Assembly (NCBI RefSeq): GCF_003339585.1
Contig: NZ_QPKF01000001.1
Location: 1,178,001 to 1,242,000 of the forward strand
Length of the DNA: 64,000 nucleotides
Reading direction: 5' to 3'
Source of the DNA: Exiguobacterium sp. RIT594
GTDB lineage: Bacteria; Bacillota; Bacilli; Exiguobacteriales; Exiguobacteriaceae
Position 1 is the stretch's first letter; every line of letters starts with the position of its first letter. Under the pieces are notes generated by a model. The model was not told the DNA's origin, made no database searches, and was given only the letters and a program-made list of their open reading frames with translations. Of the stretch, positions 8,427-16,788 are shown piece after piece. A program made the translations under genes and the position numbers.

Positions 8427-9596
8427 TTAATAAATGAATGACGCTAAAATTCCGGTGATAAAGACGGATGTGATCGTGACCGTCGAGAAGCCGGCAACGA
8501 CCATCTTCGGTAAAATTTCGTCTTCGATGATCTGGACCTCGTCTTCCGTCTCTCCGATATTTTTAGCTGCTTCCTGACTGAGAATCAATGTACCGGGAAA
8601 ACCATATAGTGACGTCAAACCGATTGCGATCGCCATCGGGTACGAATAACCGAGGAATTTCCCGGCAAGCATCGCGAACAACACGATCCCGAGTACACCA
8701 AGGATGAAGGCGATCAACAGTGGCACAAACAGTTCGACGAGATCCGCAAATGAAGTCGTTGCGAGTGGTCCGAAGATGATTAACAGAATCGCAAGCATCA
8801 TCAAGCCGTAGGCATCGATTCCGTTTAAGACGTTTGGTTTCAAGACGCCGGTCGCCCGTAAGGCAATCCCGAGCAACAAAGCAATGACAAACGTATTGAG
8901 CCAGCCGTTCGTCAAACCGCTCAGGAACGACGAGACGATGACGACGACACCGACGACAAACAACGTTCCGGCCGTCGTTTGGAACGGTTCCGGCAAAATC
9001 GTTTGTTTCTCGGATGTTTCGGCCGGATCAAGGGCGGCTTTTTTCGTGATGCTGCCGTCGCGGATCCCGTCACGAATCCGTAACGCTTCCTTACGCAGGA
9101 TGACCGACGTCAGCGGAAAACCGATCAAGCCTTGTAAGGCGGCAATCAAAACCGGAAAGACGGCGACCGAGATCAATCCGGCATTCAACGCTTGTTCCTG
9201 AACGATGATGACGGAAATCGTCCCGCCGCTGACCGCAGCAATCGCGCTGAGAACATAGTTCGTATCGAGGAACAGCCGGCCAATCGTAAAGAGCAACACA
9301 CTGATTCCGATGACAGCCGAGACTCCAATCAAAAACGTTTTCCACTGCCGTTTAAATTCGTCGAGACTGATGAGCGTTCCGAGATGGACGATGATCATCC
9401 CGACGACGGTTTGTCCGAGTGGCAGTAAAGCCGACGTCGGCAGGAGATCTTCCGGGAACAGGTTGGTCTTGAATCCGATCAAGAAGATGATGGAAGCAAC
9501 AAATAAGGAAGATAATAAGGCCTTTGTTTTTTTCGAGATATAATCACTGACCGTCCAGATGAGCATGATGATCGTAAAGGCAATAATCGGTTGCAT
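8427..9596 (-). CDS. Multi-spanning membrane protein, GltS/ESS-like carrier fold
   Basis: A 389-residue, strongly hydrophobic protein with ten or more transmembrane segments arranged as two similar halves. Each half contains a Gly-rich re-entrant-type loop: VSGGTISVIIVQEQAL near residue 140 and LYGFPGTLILSQEAA near 335. This architecture recalls sodium:glutamate (ESS) and related inverted-repeat carriers, though neither loop is a clean GltS signature. The loop between halves is charged and cytoplasmic. It is co-transcribed with an M20 peptidase and a YitT protein, so uptake of a peptide or amino-acid-like substrate that the peptidase processes is a reasonable guess, not shown. Confidence 0.55.
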   Translation of the reverse strand: MQPIIAFTIIMLIWTVSDYISKKTKALLSSLFVASIIFLIGFKTNLFPEDLLPTSALLPLGQTVVGMIIVHLGTLISLDEFKRQWKTFLIGVSAVIGISVLLFTIGRLFLDTNYVLSAIAAVSGGTISVIIVQEQALNAGLISVAVFPVLIAALQGLIGFPLTSVILRKEALRIRDGIRDGSITKKAALDPAETSEKQTILPEPFQTTAGTLFVVGVVVIVSSFLSGLTNGWLNTFVIALLLGIALRATGVLKPNVLNGIDAYGLMMLAILLIIFGPLATTSFADLVELFVPLLIAFILGVLGIVLFAMLAGKFLGYSYPMAIAIGLTSLYGFPGTLILSQEAAKNIGETEDEVQIIEDEILPKMVVAGFSTVTITSVFITGILASFIY

Positions 9597-9611
9597 ACGT
9601 GTTCCTCCCTT

Positions 9612-10451
9612 TTAGACGACCGGTTGGTAGTTAAACCCGAGACCATGAACGTCGGCGACATTGTAGACAATGATGAAGGAACCGCGGTCAATTTGATGGA
9701 TTGCCCGGATGACAGCGGCATATTCGGAACGTTTCATGACGACCATCAGCATTTTCTTCTGTTCTCCCGAGTAGCCGCCTTCGACGGTGAAGACGGTCAT
9801 CCCCCGGTCAAGCGACGTCAGCAGGTAATTGCGAATCTCGTCCGCATGCAACTCACTCGTGACGAAGATCGCTTTTTTCCGTTCAAGCCCGATTTCGATA
9901 TACCCCATCACAAACGTCGTGATGACGATCGAGGCGACCGCAAACAAAAACTCTTCCAGGCCAAAAACGAAAATGTTAAAGACGACAATCGTCGCATCGG
10001 TCAAAAAATAGCCGACGGATGTGTTCAGCTTAAAGTATTTGTGGAAAATCAACGGTGGAATCGTCGTCCCACCGCTGGACGCTCCGAACCAGTAAAGCGT
10101 CGCAACACCGATTGCAAACAGCACACTGCCAAAGGCGACCGAAAAGAAGCGGTCGGAGACAATCATCGTTTCCGGAATGATTCCCAGTGCAAGTGGCAAC
10201 ATCAAACTGCCGAGAACGGACTTTAAGAAGACTTCTTTGCCTAAAAACACGAAGGCAAACAGTAACATCAACAGATTGAGAACCAGGACGACAATCGAAC
10301 GGTCAATGCCCAATACTTCTTCGAGCAGAATCCCGATTCCGGTGACGCCGCCCGCTGCGACATGATGTGGTCCTAAAAACAGATTGATGCCGGCAGCGAG
10401 GACAAAAATGGCCAGGATAATCAAAACGGTTTCACGGAACAGTTTCATCAT
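9612..10451 (-). CDS. YitT family membrane protein with C-terminal DUF2179 domain
   Basis: The 279-residue protein has about five or six transmembrane helices and motifs of the YitT family (INLFLGPHHVAAGGVTGIG, then SSGGTTIPPLIFHKYFKLN). A C-terminal soluble DUF2179 domain follows (ERKKAIFVTSEL to VADVHG, about residues 195-272). The start is placed at 10451 (ATGATG) behind AAGGGGGG; ATG 10448 is an alternative. The upstream in-frame extension overlaps the peptidase gene and is not credible. The function of YitT proteins is not settled. Confidence 0.85.
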   Translation of the reverse strand: MMKLFRETVLIILAIFVLAAGINLFLGPHHVAAGGVTGIGILLEEVLGIDRSIVVLVLNLLMLLFAFVFLGKEVFLKSVLGSLMLPLALGIIPETMIVSDRFFSVAFGSVLFAIGVATLYWFGASSGGTTIPPLIFHKYFKLNTSVGYFLTDATIVVFNIFVFGLEEFLFAVASIVITTFVMGYIEIGLERKKAIFVTSELHADEIRNYLLTSLDRGMTVFTVEGGYSGEQKKMLMVVMKRSEYAAVIRAIHQIDRGSFIIVYNVADVHGLGFNYQPVV

Positions 10452-10461
10452 CCGGCCCCCC

Positions 10462-11592
10462 TTACGCTGACGGATCTGGGAAGGACGGCATCTGCCGGAC
10501 CAGTTCCAAGGCAAAAACGACGGCTTGTTCGAACTCGGCGATCGGAATGTATTCCTCGACCGTATGAATCTCTTCATAACCGATCGACACATTGACGACG
10601 ACTTTGCCTTGTTCATTAAAAACGTTGGCATCCGTCCCACCGCCGCTCCGTTCAAACCGGGCAGGACGACCGATGGTTTCCAGACAGTGTTTGGCATGTG
10701 CGAGCAACGGATGGGTGTCTTCAAAATGATAGCCGGTGATGAGCGGTATCGCCTTGAAGTCGAGTTTAGCGCCGAATCGTGTCACCTCCTCGTTTAAAAT
10801 CGTTTCGATTGCTTCGACCTGATTGAGACACTTTTGATGATCAAACGAGCGGACTTCCGCGACAAGCTCGAGGTGTTCCATGACGACATTCATCGCCGTC
10901 CCCCCCTTCACCTGACCGATGTTCGCCGTCGTTTCGTGATCGATTCGCCCCAGTTTCATCCGGCTGATTGCTTGGGCCGCGACTTCAATCGCCGAAATCC
11001 CTTTTTCCGGCTCAAGTCCGGCATGGGCAGCGCGACCGGTCAGTCGGATATCCAAGCGGTACATCGACGGGCTCGTCGTAATGATGCCGCCGACCGGTCC
11101 GCCGTTATCGAGGACGTAACCAAATTTCGCCTGCAGCATCGACATATCGACGGCTTTTGCACCGAGGAGCCCGACTTCTTCTCCGGCTGTCAGGATGAAT
11201 TCAATCGGACCGTGCCGGATTTGCTGTTCTTTTAACCGTTTGACCAACTCCAGCATGATGGCGATTCCCGCTTTATCGTCCGCACCAAGGATCGTCGTTT
11301 GGTCGGACTGAATCCGTCCGTCCCGTTCAAGTGGACGAATGCCTTGACCGGGAGAAACCGTATCCATATGCGACGAGAAAAAGACCGGTTCAATCGACGT
11401 GTCTCCGTCAAGCCGAGCAACGAAGTTATTGGCGCCCAGTCCCGTCTTTTCTTTCGTCGCATCTTCGTCGATCGTCAGACCGAGCACCTGAAAACGCCCG
11501 ATCAAGTCCTGTTGAAACGGACCTTCCGCATAGGATACGGAGTCGATTTGAACCAGTTCCATGAATTCTTGGATCAGTCGTGTCGTTGACAT
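10462..11592 (-). CDS. M20 family metallopeptidase (PepT/YqjE-like)
   Basis: A 376-residue dinuclear zinc peptidase. Metal and catalytic residues are in place: His75-x-Asp77 in SSHMDTVS, Asp105 in GADDKAG, and the general-base pair Glu138-Glu139 in TAGEEVG. The lid-domain motif GRAAHAGLEPEKG and the final zinc His in GYEEIHTVEEY are present. The family removes N-terminal residues from tripeptides or cleaves related amides in the cytoplasm. It sits 15 bases after the CDF gene and ten bases before yitT in one minus-strand unit. Confidence 0.9.
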   Translation of the reverse strand: MSTTRLIQEFMELVQIDSVSYAEGPFQQDLIGRFQVLGLTIDEDATKEKTGLGANNFVARLDGDTSIEPVFFSSHMDTVSPGQGIRPLERDGRIQSDQTTILGADDKAGIAIMLELVKRLKEQQIRHGPIEFILTAGEEVGLLGAKAVDMSMLQAKFGYVLDNGGPVGGIITTSPSMYRLDIRLTGRAAHAGLEPEKGISAIEVAAQAISRMKLGRIDHETTANIGQVKGGTAMNVVMEHLELVAEVRSFDHQKCLNQVEAIETILNEEVTRFGAKLDFKAIPLITGYHFEDTHPLLAHAKHCLETIGRPARFERSGGGTDANVFNEQGKVVVNVSIGYEEIHTVEEYIPIAEFEQAVVFALELVRQMPSFPDPSA

Positions 11593-11607
11593 CGGAGTTC
11601 CTCCTAT

Positions 11608-12528
11608 TCATTCCGCCCATTTACGATTAGCCGTAAACGCGACGGTGAGCCACTTGGTTTGCGGCAACCACTCAAGTGCCGCGTCGATCTGTTCACGAAT
11701 CAAATCTTGTTCCAGAATCGAATCGTAGCGGTAGTTTTTGGCGACAATCAGATCAATTTCGATGAAAATCAGACTGCCTGTTTTGGAAATCCGCAAGTAC
11801 ATATCATCGACTTCGTATTCATCGACGATTGTAGCGACACTCTGTTTGATATCGATCATCAACCGTTCACTCGTCGACATCCCCAGCATTTCCCGCATCG
11901 CTTGAACCATCTCCTTGACCGGATAACGGACCAAAAACAAGACAATCAGCATCAGCATGACCGGATCGACGTACCGGGCGACGTTTTCAAAAGACAACCA
12001 GATCGCCATACCGGCGATTCCGTAACCGACGACGGCACCGACGCCCATGATGACCGTCAGACGCCACTGTTCAACTTCCGCTGTCGCTAAAATCGAGCGT
12101 GCGGACCGGTTGAGTTGCTTCAGGTGGCGGTATACGATAAGCGCAATCAAGGCACTGATTGTCAGATAGCCGATGACAAATCCCAGTTCGACCGGATCAC
12201 CACCCGAACGAATCGTGTCGATGGCAGCGACAAATGCGTAGATAAGTAGGAGAAAGACGATGAGATATTGAAAGAAAACAAGAATGGGTTCCAATGATTC
12301 TTTGCCAAACGGGAAGTGGACATCATCCTTGACGGTGATGAACCGGCCACCTCGAAGCGAAAAAACACTTAAGACGACACTCAGCAAAGCATAAAGTCCG
12401 TCAAACAGAACAAAGGAGGAAGAAAGAAGGAATCCGGCTGCAATGCCAAATACCGATAAGAAAAGAGAACTAAAAATGGAGCGTTGCAACAACCGGTCTT
12501 CGATGACCGGATCTTTCACTTGCGCCAA
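11608..12528 (-). CDS. Cation diffusion facilitator (CDF) family transporter
   Basis: The product, of 306 residues, shows the CDF hallmark FPFGKESLEP after TM2, with an Asp in TM2 (SFVLFDGLYALLS) and another in TM5 (YVDPVMLML) that would form the transport site. The partner positions lack the histidines of zinc exporters, which in this superfamily points to manganese, iron or another ion; that is inference. A C-terminal cytoplasmic domain follows. The TTG at 12528 is chosen because GGGAGG lies eight bases upstream; the GTG at 12537 is part of that ribosome site. First gene of the seven-gene minus-strand unit. Confidence 0.85.
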   Translation of the reverse strand: MAQVKDPVIEDRLLQRSIFSSLFLSVFGIAAGFLLSSSFVLFDGLYALLSVVLSVFSLRGGRFITVKDDVHFPFGKESLEPILVFFQYLIVFLLLIYAFVAAIDTIRSGGDPVELGFVIGYLTISALIALIVYRHLKQLNRSARSILATAEVEQWRLTVIMGVGAVVGYGIAGMAIWLSFENVARYVDPVMLMLIVLFLVRYPVKEMVQAMREMLGMSTSERLMIDIKQSVATIVDEYEVDDMYLRISKTGSLIFIEIDLIVAKNYRYDSILEQDLIREQIDAALEWLPQTKWLTVAFTANRKWAE

Positions 12529-12752
12529 CCGCTTCACCTCCCTTAACGGAAGTGGCTTTCAGGTCTGCTGAACGATGACGGCATGACACATGTCTGAACA
12601 ATGAATCGAAGTTAATTTATGATTACCCCTTTTTTGAAGCAAATAACAATTAAATGTGAAAAAGCACATATCTTTCAGAATTTTCACGCTATTTCCGGCG
12701 GTTTCGGGGAAAGGATACAACATGCCACTTATTTTCGAGGGAGGAGATTGCC
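12529..12752. other. Divergent intergenic region without a gene
   Basis: This stretch of about 220 bases separates the minus-strand operon from the AI-2E-family gene. It must hold both promoters. I see AT-rich sequence (GTTAATTTATGATTACCCC near 12612) but no convincing -35/-10 pair, operator or small gene. Confidence 0.5.
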
Positions 12753-13895
12753 TTGTCCGGATTGATTTCCAATCGTTCCTTTCGCATCGGTCTGTTCATC
12801 CTGCTTGTACTTGGCATCATCTATATGGCACGACAGGTCGACTTTCTTTTTTATCCGTTACTCGTCCTGTTTACGACGATCTTCACCCCGTTCATCATCG
12901 CCGGAATTTTATTTTACCTCTCCGTTGGTTTCGTCGATTCACTCGAACGCCGTCTGCGTTCGCGCAAACTGGCGATTTTTATCGTCTTGCTTTTGTTGTT
13001 TGCCCTTGTCATTCTGTTTCTCTTGACCTTATTCCCGCTGATTACGAAACAGCTCTTCGCCTTCATCAGTGCCGTCCCCGGTTTTGCTGAACGGCTCTAC
13101 CGCCAGTCCCTGTCCCTCTACGCCAAGTACGGGACGTCGATTCCGTCACTCGAGAGCCAGTTTTCATCGGTCGACAGCTCGATGAAAAGCGCGACCGCCA
13201 TTCTTGGAAACGTCTTTTCCTCGATTGCCGGTTCCGTGCTTTGGCTGATTCAGTTGATTGCCTCGACCGTCTTCACATTATTCATCGCCCTCTTTTTATA
13301 CGTCTTCATGTTGGTCGATGGAAAAAAATTACCGAACGCGCTCGTCCAGTTCATCCCGATCAGTTACCGCAAGGAAGCCCTGCTGATATTAAAAGACATG
13401 AACGGGACGATCCGTTCCTATGTCCGGGCGCAATTGATCGTCTGTACATTCGTCGGGAGTCTCGCGACACTTGTCCTCTGGTGGCTCGATGTCCCGTATT
13501 TCTTACCGCTTGGTCTGTTCATCTTCGCGACGAATATCATCCCGTACCTCGGACCGTTTCTCGGTGCGGCGCCGGCCGTCCTGATCGGCTTCTTGGATGA
13601 ACCAATCAAAGGGTTGTATGTCATCATCGGTATCACGATCGTCCAGCAACTCGACGCCAATGTCATTTCCCCGCTTGTTCAGGGAAAATCGTTGAAGGTG
13701 CATCCGATTACGATTACGGTCGTCCTGCTCGTCGCCGGGCAACTGGCGGGAATTCTCGGTATGTTGCTGGCCGTTCCCTTTTACGCCGTTGCAAAGGTGA
13801 CGGTTCTCAACATCATTAAACTCGCGCAACTCCGGAAAATGGCATTACGGACGGACAAACCAGTTCCGGATCGTGTCCCGGAAAATCCAACCTAA
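12753..13895 (+). CDS. AI-2E family transporter (YtvI/PerM-like permease)
   Basis: TTG start at 12753 behind GGGAGGAG (12739-12746). The 380-residue protein has about eight transmembrane helices and the family signature near the C-terminus: NIIPYLGPFLGAAPAVLIGF, then QQLDANVISPLVQGKSLKVHP. Members export autoinducer-2-like compounds or act as sodium-proton antiporters; the substrate here is unknown. Its last 51 bases overlap, tail to tail, the DedA gene on the other strand, and no terminator separates them. Confidence 0.9.
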   Translation: MSGLISNRSFRIGLFILLVLGIIYMARQVDFLFYPLLVLFTTIFTPFIIAGILFYLSVGFVDSLERRLRSRKLAIFIVLLLLFALVILFLLTLFPLITKQLFAFISAVPGFAERLYRQSLSLYAKYGTSIPSLESQFSSVDSSMKSATAILGNVFSSIAGSVLWLIQLIASTVFTLFIALFLYVFMLVDGKKLPNALVQFIPISYRKEALLILKDMNGTIRSYVRAQLIVCTFVGSLATLVLWWLDVPYFLPLGLFIFATNIIPYLGPFLGAAPAVLIGFLDEPIKGLYVIIGITIVQQLDANVISPLVQGKSLKVHPITITVVLLVAGQLAGILGMLLAVPFYAVAKVTVLNIIKLAQLRKMALRTDKPVPDRVPENPT

Positions 13896-14411
13896 CAAAC
13901 AAGTCAGGATCAGCAGACCGGGTAACAGGATGACACCACCGTGGGTCGCCCACCACGTCGAAAACCGGTTCAACAGACCAAATGCACCGAGCCGGTTGAC
14001 GAGAATCGTCCAAAGCAACGCATAAACGCCGGTTCCGGCAAGCGTGACAAGCACATACGGGCGATACGGATAGGCGAGCAGTCCTGCCATATAATGAATC
14101 GGACGCCGGACACCCGGCAGGAAAAATGACATCGCGATGGCGACCGTTCCTTTTTCCTGCAGAATCACTTCGGCTTTTACGAGATGTTTATTCGTCAAGG
14201 CCTTTTGAAAGACAGGCAGTTCACGAAAAAAACGGGGAATGCCGTAAAACAGATTAAAACACACGAAACAGGCGGACCAGACGGATAAAAAAATCAGGAT
14301 AAGTGCTTGATCCTGGCGTAACCAGCTGCTGATTTGGCGGATGACCAGCAAATCATCCGAAATCGGGATGAACAAGATACTCGAGATGAACCGGATCCAT
14401 TCCGAAAACAT
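13845..14411 (-). CDS. DedA family membrane protein (SNARE-associated / VTT domain)
   Basis: A 188-residue integral membrane protein with the DedA core: FxxYGIPRFFRELPVF near residue 55-70, then the hallmark FLPGVRRPIHYMAGLLAYP at about 98-116 with the paired arginines that DedA proteins need. The family is linked to undecaprenyl-phosphate or phospholipid recycling across the membrane. It lies close upstream of, and divergent from, cardiolipin synthase, consistent with an envelope role. Its 3' end overlaps the AI-2E-family gene by 51 bases. Confidence 0.87.
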   Translation of the reverse strand: MFSEWIRFISSILFIPISDDLLVIRQISSWLRQDQALILIFLSVWSACFVCFNLFYGIPRFFRELPVFQKALTNKHLVKAEVILQEKGTVAIAMSFFLPGVRRPIHYMAGLLAYPYRPYVLVTLAGTGVYALLWTILVNRLGAFGLLNRFSTWWATHGGVILLPGLLILTCLLGWIFRDTIRNWFVRP

Positions 14412-14464
14412 GTGTTTTCCCTCCCGTCGAAGTCATTCTTTCTGAAAACGAGGTGTTCGTATTG

Positions 14465-15904
14465 ATGGACTATACCCTAATCTTGACGATTTTGCTCTAC
14501 GTCGTGTTAATCGCCAACGTCGCTGCGGCAATCGCCATCCTGTTTTTTGAGCGGCGCGATGTCAGTGCAACCTGGGCCTGGTTGATGATTCTCTTTTTCT
14601 TACCCGTCATCGGCTTTTTGATTTACTTACTGTTCGGCCGTTCGTTAAAGCAGGACTCCTTTTATCACATCCCGGAAGACCGCCGGATTTCACGCGAACA
14701 ACAACTGACGCTTCAAACCAATGATCCGGTTGACCTGGAATCACCGCTTCATCCGTACCGGAAGTTGATTCAGGCGAACCGGACGTCAGGAGCCCTGTTG
14801 ACGGAAGCAACCGATGTCCGGACGCTGTTCGACGGCAACCAGAAATTTGATACGTTGGTCGCTGACATACAGAGCGCCCAAGTCGAAATCAACATCCAGT
14901 ACTTTATCTTAAAACGCGATCCGCTCGGTGACCGGTTGTTAAATGCTCTCTTCGAACAGGCCAAACGCGGCGTCAAGGTCCGGATTCTGTATGACGCCGT
15001 CGGTTCCTGGAAACTCAAAGCGAAGGACTTCGCAGCGTTCAAACAAGATGGTGGTGAAGTCCGCTCCTTCTTCTCCTCGCCGCTCGGTATCTTCAACTTA
15101 CGCATCAACAACCGGAATCACCGGAAACTTTGTACGATCGACCGGCAAATCGGTTACATCGGCGGTTTTAACGTCGGCTCGGAATATCTCGGAGAAGACG
15201 AACAGTTCGGCTACTGGCGGGATACACACCTCCGGGTCCTCGGCCCCGTCGTCAAAGAACTCGAATTTCATTTTGAACAGGACTGGGACGCGGCAAGTAA
15301 CGACCGGACCGATTGGTCGACCGCCCCGATTCCACCGCTTGAAGTGACGACGGAGCGGGTACCGGTTCAAATCGTGACGTCCGGACCGACGTCCGAGACG
15401 GAATATTTGAAAAACATGCTGATTCAAATGATTCACTCGGCGGAAAAATCGGTTTACATCCAGTCGCCCTACTTCATTCCGGACGCCAGTTTCATGGATG
15501 CCTGTCAGATTGCGCTGGCTTCCGGCGTCTCGCTCAAAATCATGATTCCGAACCAGCCGGATCACCCGTTTGTCTACTGGGCGACGTACGCGGCGGTTGG
15601 TGAACTGATTCAGCACGGTGCGGAAGTTTACACGTACGAAATCGGCTTCATGCATGCCAAGACAATTGTCGTCGACGGAAAAATCGCCTCGGTCGGGACG
15701 ACGAACATCGACGCCCGGAGTTTCCGGTTGAACTTCGAGATGAATGCGATTTTGTACGATGCGACGATTGCGGAAGAGTTGGAGCTGCTCTTTTTGTCCG
15801 ACGTCGCCGATAGTAGCTTATTGACCCGGGAAAAATATGCCGCCCGTCCGCGGATGATCCGCTTTAAGGAAAGTATCTCACGCCTGTTGTCGCCGATTTT
15901 ATAA
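14465..15904 (+). CDS. cls: Cardiolipin synthase
   Basis: A 479-residue bacterial cardiolipin synthase of the phospholipase D superfamily, which joins two phosphatidylglycerols to make cardiolipin and glycerol at the membrane. Two N-terminal transmembrane helices and the PLDc_N segment (FLPVIGFLIYLLFGR) precede two HKD catalytic motifs: NHRKLCTID with His219, Lys221 and Asp226, and MHAKTIVVD with His397, Lys399 and Asp404. The start at 14465 is set by GAGGTG at 14450-14455; the GTG in that site (14453) is in frame and is a likely mis-call. Confidence 0.95.
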   Translation: MDYTLILTILLYVVLIANVAAAIAILFFERRDVSATWAWLMILFFLPVIGFLIYLLFGRSLKQDSFYHIPEDRRISREQQLTLQTNDPVDLESPLHPYRKLIQANRTSGALLTEATDVRTLFDGNQKFDTLVADIQSAQVEINIQYFILKRDPLGDRLLNALFEQAKRGVKVRILYDAVGSWKLKAKDFAAFKQDGGEVRSFFSSPLGIFNLRINNRNHRKLCTIDRQIGYIGGFNVGSEYLGEDEQFGYWRDTHLRVLGPVVKELEFHFEQDWDAASNDRTDWSTAPIPPLEVTTERVPVQIVTSGPTSETEYLKNMLIQMIHSAEKSVYIQSPYFIPDASFMDACQIALASGVSLKIMIPNQPDHPFVYWATYAAVGELIQHGAEVYTYEIGFMHAKTIVVDGKIASVGTTNIDARSFRLNFEMNAILYDATIAEELELLFLSDVADSSLLTREKYAARPRMIRFKESISRLLSPIL

Positions 15905-16034
15905 AACTGGCTCGGTTATGAATTGAAAAACTTCACTCGAAAGGAGAACTTGTAAAAATAGTAAAAATTATGAAATAATACTCATTGAACTCATTTTAAT
16001 TATTGGCTATTTAGCAATGAAAAGGAGGATGGAT

Positions 16035-16139
16035 ATGGGAATTTTGCTGATTGTAACAGTAGCATTTTTGCCGATTTTCTATAATATGCACAAACGCTTG
16101 CGGATTTTAGAAGACAAACTTCGCGAATATGAGCGGTAA
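16035..16139 (+). CDS. 34-residue single-span membrane microprotein
   Basis: An ATG at 16035 follows a near-ideal AAAGGAGG (16021-16028) by six bases; the in-frame ATG at 16029 is too close. The peptide has one hydrophobic helix, residues 1-16 (MGILLIVTVAFLPIFY), then a basic and amphipathic tail HKRLRILEDKLREYER that could form a short coiled coil. Function is unknown. The shape (short helix with a proline, charged tail, nearby inverted repeats) recalls Fst-type type I toxins, but small conserved non-toxic membrane peptides look similar. Confidence 0.65.
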   Translation: MGILLIVTVAFLPIFYNMHKRLRILEDKLREYER

Positions 16140-16178
16140 CGGGTCAACTGAATTTCACTCATTAATTAACTCATTTGT

Positions 16179-16221
16179 CGCTAAACATACTCATTTTGAT
16201 TGATTTTGAGTATGTTTAGCG
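16179..16221. repeat. Perfect 14-bp inverted repeat
   Basis: CGCTAAACATACTC pairs with GAGTATGTTTAGCG across a 15-base loop. No clear T-run follows on either strand, so a terminator is not certain. Confidence 0.75.
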
Positions 16222-16255
16222 CATTTGACTATGTTTAATACGTTCATTTTCCTGT

Positions 16256-16292
16256 TAAACATATTCATTTGCTGTAAAAATGAGCATGTTTA
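16256..16292. repeat. Second, related inverted repeat
   Basis: TAAACATATTCATTT pairs with AAATGAGCATGTTTA at 13 of 15 positions over a 7-base loop. The arm is a variant of the arm of the hairpin at 16179-16221, so the two are probably copies. Confidence 0.65.
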
Positions 16293-16323
16293 TTAGTAGA
16301 GACTAAATAATACGCGTACTACA

Positions 16324-16788
16324 TTAATGACAGGAGAGGAGGCGGTTGACGGCTTCCCTGACCGCCCATACCTGATGAGCATGAAACAGATTGTCGACTT
16401 CATGCAAGACACACCAGACCAAACGGTGGTCCCCTTCGACTGCTGTTTGTATCCGTTCATGTAACGTCATTTTAAAAAAGAACGCGTCGTTGAGAATCGC
16501 TTTCCCGTCTGGTGTCACCACGTACTGCTCGGCACGGCCGATTGGCGCATCGATTTGAATCGTAAACCCGGTCTCTTCGAGCAACTCCCTGTGAAGTGCT
16601 TGCTCCGGTGTTTCTCCCCGCTCGATTCCTCCACCCGGCAACAAAAGATTATTTAATTTGGTCTCGACGGTTAAAAATGTCTGCTGTCGCTGATCGTATG
16701 CGACGCCATAGACACTTTGCTTATACTCGTAGTGCCGTCCTTTCCGTTTCACACCAAAAGTTGGTCTCTTCTTTTCATCAGATATCAT
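16324..16788 (-). CDS. Nudix hydrolase
   Basis: The 154-residue protein carries a full Nudix box, GGGIERGETPEQALHRELLEETGF (residues about 51-74 with the REL-x-EE-x-G core), which binds magnesium and hydrolyses nucleoside diphosphates linked to another group. The substrate is not evident. Its start overlaps the stop of the YdeI gene by four bases (ATGA), so the two are translationally coupled, and peptidase E precedes them in the same unit. Confidence 0.88.
   Translation of the reverse strand: MISDEKKRPTFGVKRKGRHYEYKQSVYGVAYDQRQQTFLTVETKLNNLLLPGGGIERGETPEQALHRELLEETGFTIQIDAPIGRAEQYVVTPDGKAILNDAFFFKMTLHERIQTAVEGDHRLVWCVLHEVDNLFHAHQVWAVREAVNRLLSCH

Larger units (their letters stand above)
15905..16323. 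other. AT-rich intergenic region with repeated ACTCATT motifs and hairpins
   Basis: About 420 bases much richer in A+T than the neighbours. It contains a microprotein gene (16035-16139), the heptamer ACTCATT at 15980, 15989, 16157, 16169 and 16189, and two related stem-loops (16179-16221 and 16256-16292). Confidence 0.8.

Noticed and set aside
9591-10226. A 211-codon plus-strand frame opposite yitT
   Set aside because: It mirrors the YitT coding frame; the translation is rich in Asp and Arg with no recognisable motif.
15098-15655. A 185-codon frame opposite the cardiolipin synthase gene
   Set aside because: It lies wholly antisense to a clear gene, has arginine-rich low-complexity translation and no ribosome site.
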